Of a stretch of 6,661 bases of DNA, positions 5,431-6,661 are shown piece after piece (the first letter of the stretch is position 1; each line of letters opens with the position of its first letter). Position numbers and translations under genes: made by a program. Below the pieces are notes generated by a model. The model saw only the letters and a list, made by a program, of their open reading frames with translations, made no database searches and was not told where the DNA came from. Source of the stretch: an uncultured Victivallales bacterium (GTDB lineage Bacteria; Verrucomicrobiota; Lentisphaeria; Oligosphaerales; JAFGRS01); assembly GCA_903834675.1 (NCBI GenBank), contig CAILKC010000218.1, forward strand, positions 1-6,661, read 5' to 3'.

Positions 5431-6661
5431 CCGCCGGGCGCCCGGCCCAGACCTTGGTGATCGCGGCGCCGATGTCGGCCACGTCCTGGTCGGTGTAGCG
5501 CGGCACCAGGGCGACGCAGACCATCGAGGTGAAGATGGGGTCCGTGTTCGGGCACAGCTCGGGCGCATAGCGCACCGTCTCGCCGGCCCAGCCCGGCCCA
5601 AAGGGCGGCAGGGCCGGGTGCGCCTGGGCCCGCGACTGGACCACCGGCGTCCGCAGCAGGTTCGTACAGCCCGACGACGGACCGACCGGAATGCCTTCGG
5701 CGCCCAAGGCCTTGGCGAACCAGGCCGCGCGCGCCGGGGTCGCCAGGTCCATGTAGAAGGCGATGCCGGCGTTGCCTTCCTCGTCGCCGGTCGCCCGCAG
5801 CGCCATCCCCGGGCACTGGCTCAACACCCGCCGCCGCAGGGACTGGTAGTGCCGCCGGGTCACGCCCACGATGGCGCTATCCAGCTTGCGCAACTGCGCC
5901 AGGGCCACGGCGCCGGTGAACTCGTTCATGCGGAACTGCAAGCCGGCAAACGGCGGCACGCGTTCCTGCTCACCGAGCTGCGTCTTGAGGGCCTTGCGTA
6001 CGAAGCCCAAGTCGTGAAAGCGCACCGCCCGCTCGAACACGATGGGGTCCTTGGCCAGCAGCAGGCCGCCGTCGCCTGTACTCATGATCTTATTCTGCTG
6101 GAAGCTGAAGCAGGCCACATCGCCCAGGGAGCCCAGCTTACGGCCCTTGTAGATGCCGCCGCAGGCCTGGGCGCAGTCCTCGATCACCTTGATCCCGTGC
6201 TTCGCCGCCACGGCCAGAAGGCGGTCCATATCGTTGCTGGCGCCCTGGAAGTGCACCACCAGCACCGCCTTGGTGCGTGGCGTGATCTTGCGCTCGAAGT
6301 CGGTTACGTCCAGGTTGATCGAACGGTCAATGTCGGCGAATACCGGCAGCGCCCCCAGGATCACGGGCGCCTCGTAGTTGGTGAACCAACCGAACGAGGG
6401 GATGATCACCTCGTCGCCCGGCCCGAGACCGAGGCCCGCCATAGCCGCATAGAACGAGCCGCTGCCGGTCGCCGTGGCCAGGGCGTAGGGCACGCCGAAG
6501 TACTCGCGGGCCAGGGCTTCGAAGTCGTTGACCATGTGCGGCGTTCCGTCGCCATAGTCGCGGAAGGGCAAGCGCGTCCGCACCACCTCCGTGAGCAGGG
6601 CCAGTTCCTCGTCGCCCATCACGCTGGTGCCCAGATACCGGGCCGGAAAGGGCGTCGTCCG
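5426..6661 (-). CDS. DegT/DnrJ/EryC1/StrS family PLP-dependent aminotransferase, 5' partial
   Basis: 411 codons are visible before the stop at 5426. The frame stays open to the window edge, and the upstream residues (RTTPFPARYLGTSV) fit the usual N-terminus of the family, so the true start lies outside. Numbering from the GTG at 6622: cofactor contacts include ATGSGS near residue 50, D149 in VIEDCAQA (pairs with the pyridine nitrogen) and K178 in FSFQQNKIMSTGDGG (Schiff-base lysine). FRMNEFTGAVALAQL at 230-244 is the conserved family helix. Such enzymes move an amino group, usually from glutamate or glutamine, onto keto-sugars such as nucleotide-linked sugars or scyllo-inosose. Sequence alone does not fix the substrate. 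All key residues are present. The toxin-antitoxin pair begins 74 bp after its stop and seems to have its own promoter. Confidence 0.93.
   Translation of the reverse strand, partial: RTTPFPARYLGTSVMGDEELALLTEVVRTRLPFRDYGDGTPHMVNDFEALAREYFGVPYALATATGSGSFYAAMAGLGLGPGDEVIIPSFGWFTNYEAPVILGALPVFADIDRSINLDVTDFERKITPRTKAVLVVHFQGASNDMDRLLAVAAKHGIKVIEDCAQACGGIYKGRKLGSLGDVACFSFQQNKIMSTGDGGLLLAKDPIVFERAVRFHDLGFVRKALKTQLGEQERVPPFAGLQFRMNEFTGAVALAQLRKLDSAIVGVTRRHYQSLRRRVLSQCPGMALRATGDEEGNAGIAFYMDLATPARAAWFAKALGAEGIPVGPSSGCTNLLRTPVVQSRAQAHPALPPFGPGWAGETVRYAPELCPNTDPIFTSMVCVALVPRYTDQDVADIGAAITKVWAGRPAA

Overview
The window is a high-GC bacterial chromosome segment in which every supported gene lies on the minus strand, so transcription runs from the right end to the left. 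The DUF1559-type pseudopilin (Phe-Thr-Leu-Ile-Glu prepilin signal plus a C-terminal DGHV motif), the DUF2961/GH172 enzyme and the DegT-family aminotransferase together suggest Armatimonadota, or a Planctomycetota/Lentisphaerota-like lineage. That assignment is inferred from gene families, not from a marker gene.

In transcription order: (1) a DegT/DnrJ/EryC1/StrS PLP-dependent aminotransferase, cut at its 5' end by the window edge (5426-6661). (2) A short intergenic region with a candidate promoter, overlapping inverted repeats and a 15-bp direct repeat. (3) A type II toxin-antitoxin pair: a ribbon-helix-helix (DUF6364-like) antitoxin and a PIN-domain (VapC-like) toxin overlapping by 4 bp. (4) A GH172 (DUF2961) glycosidase starting 20 bp after the toxin gene. 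(5) A 401-bp gap holding eight tandem AGGGTTC heptamers and a candidate promoter. (6) A probable two-gene operon, with 16 bp between the genes: a cysteine-rich DUF1559 pseudopilin followed by a secreted metzincin-type zinc metalloprotease with calcium-loop, Ig-like and duplicated beta-rich C-terminal domains. (7) A left-end array of GC-rich palindromes that starts 7 bp after the protease stop codon and runs off the window.

The aminotransferase and GH172 enzyme point to sugar metabolism (amino-sugar formation; fructofuranoside or arabinofuranoside cleavage), but nothing ties them into one pathway. The pseudopilin-protease pair looks like a cell-surface or secretion unit. The toxin-antitoxin pair is probably autoregulated and may share a transcript with the GH172 gene.

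The least ordinary signal is the left-end array. Two 50-bp units each fold as an outer 5-bp stem enclosing two 7-bp hairpins. The loops (GCCT and AGC) are conserved while both arms of the inner stems change together, as expected if the folded form is under selection or is what gets copied.
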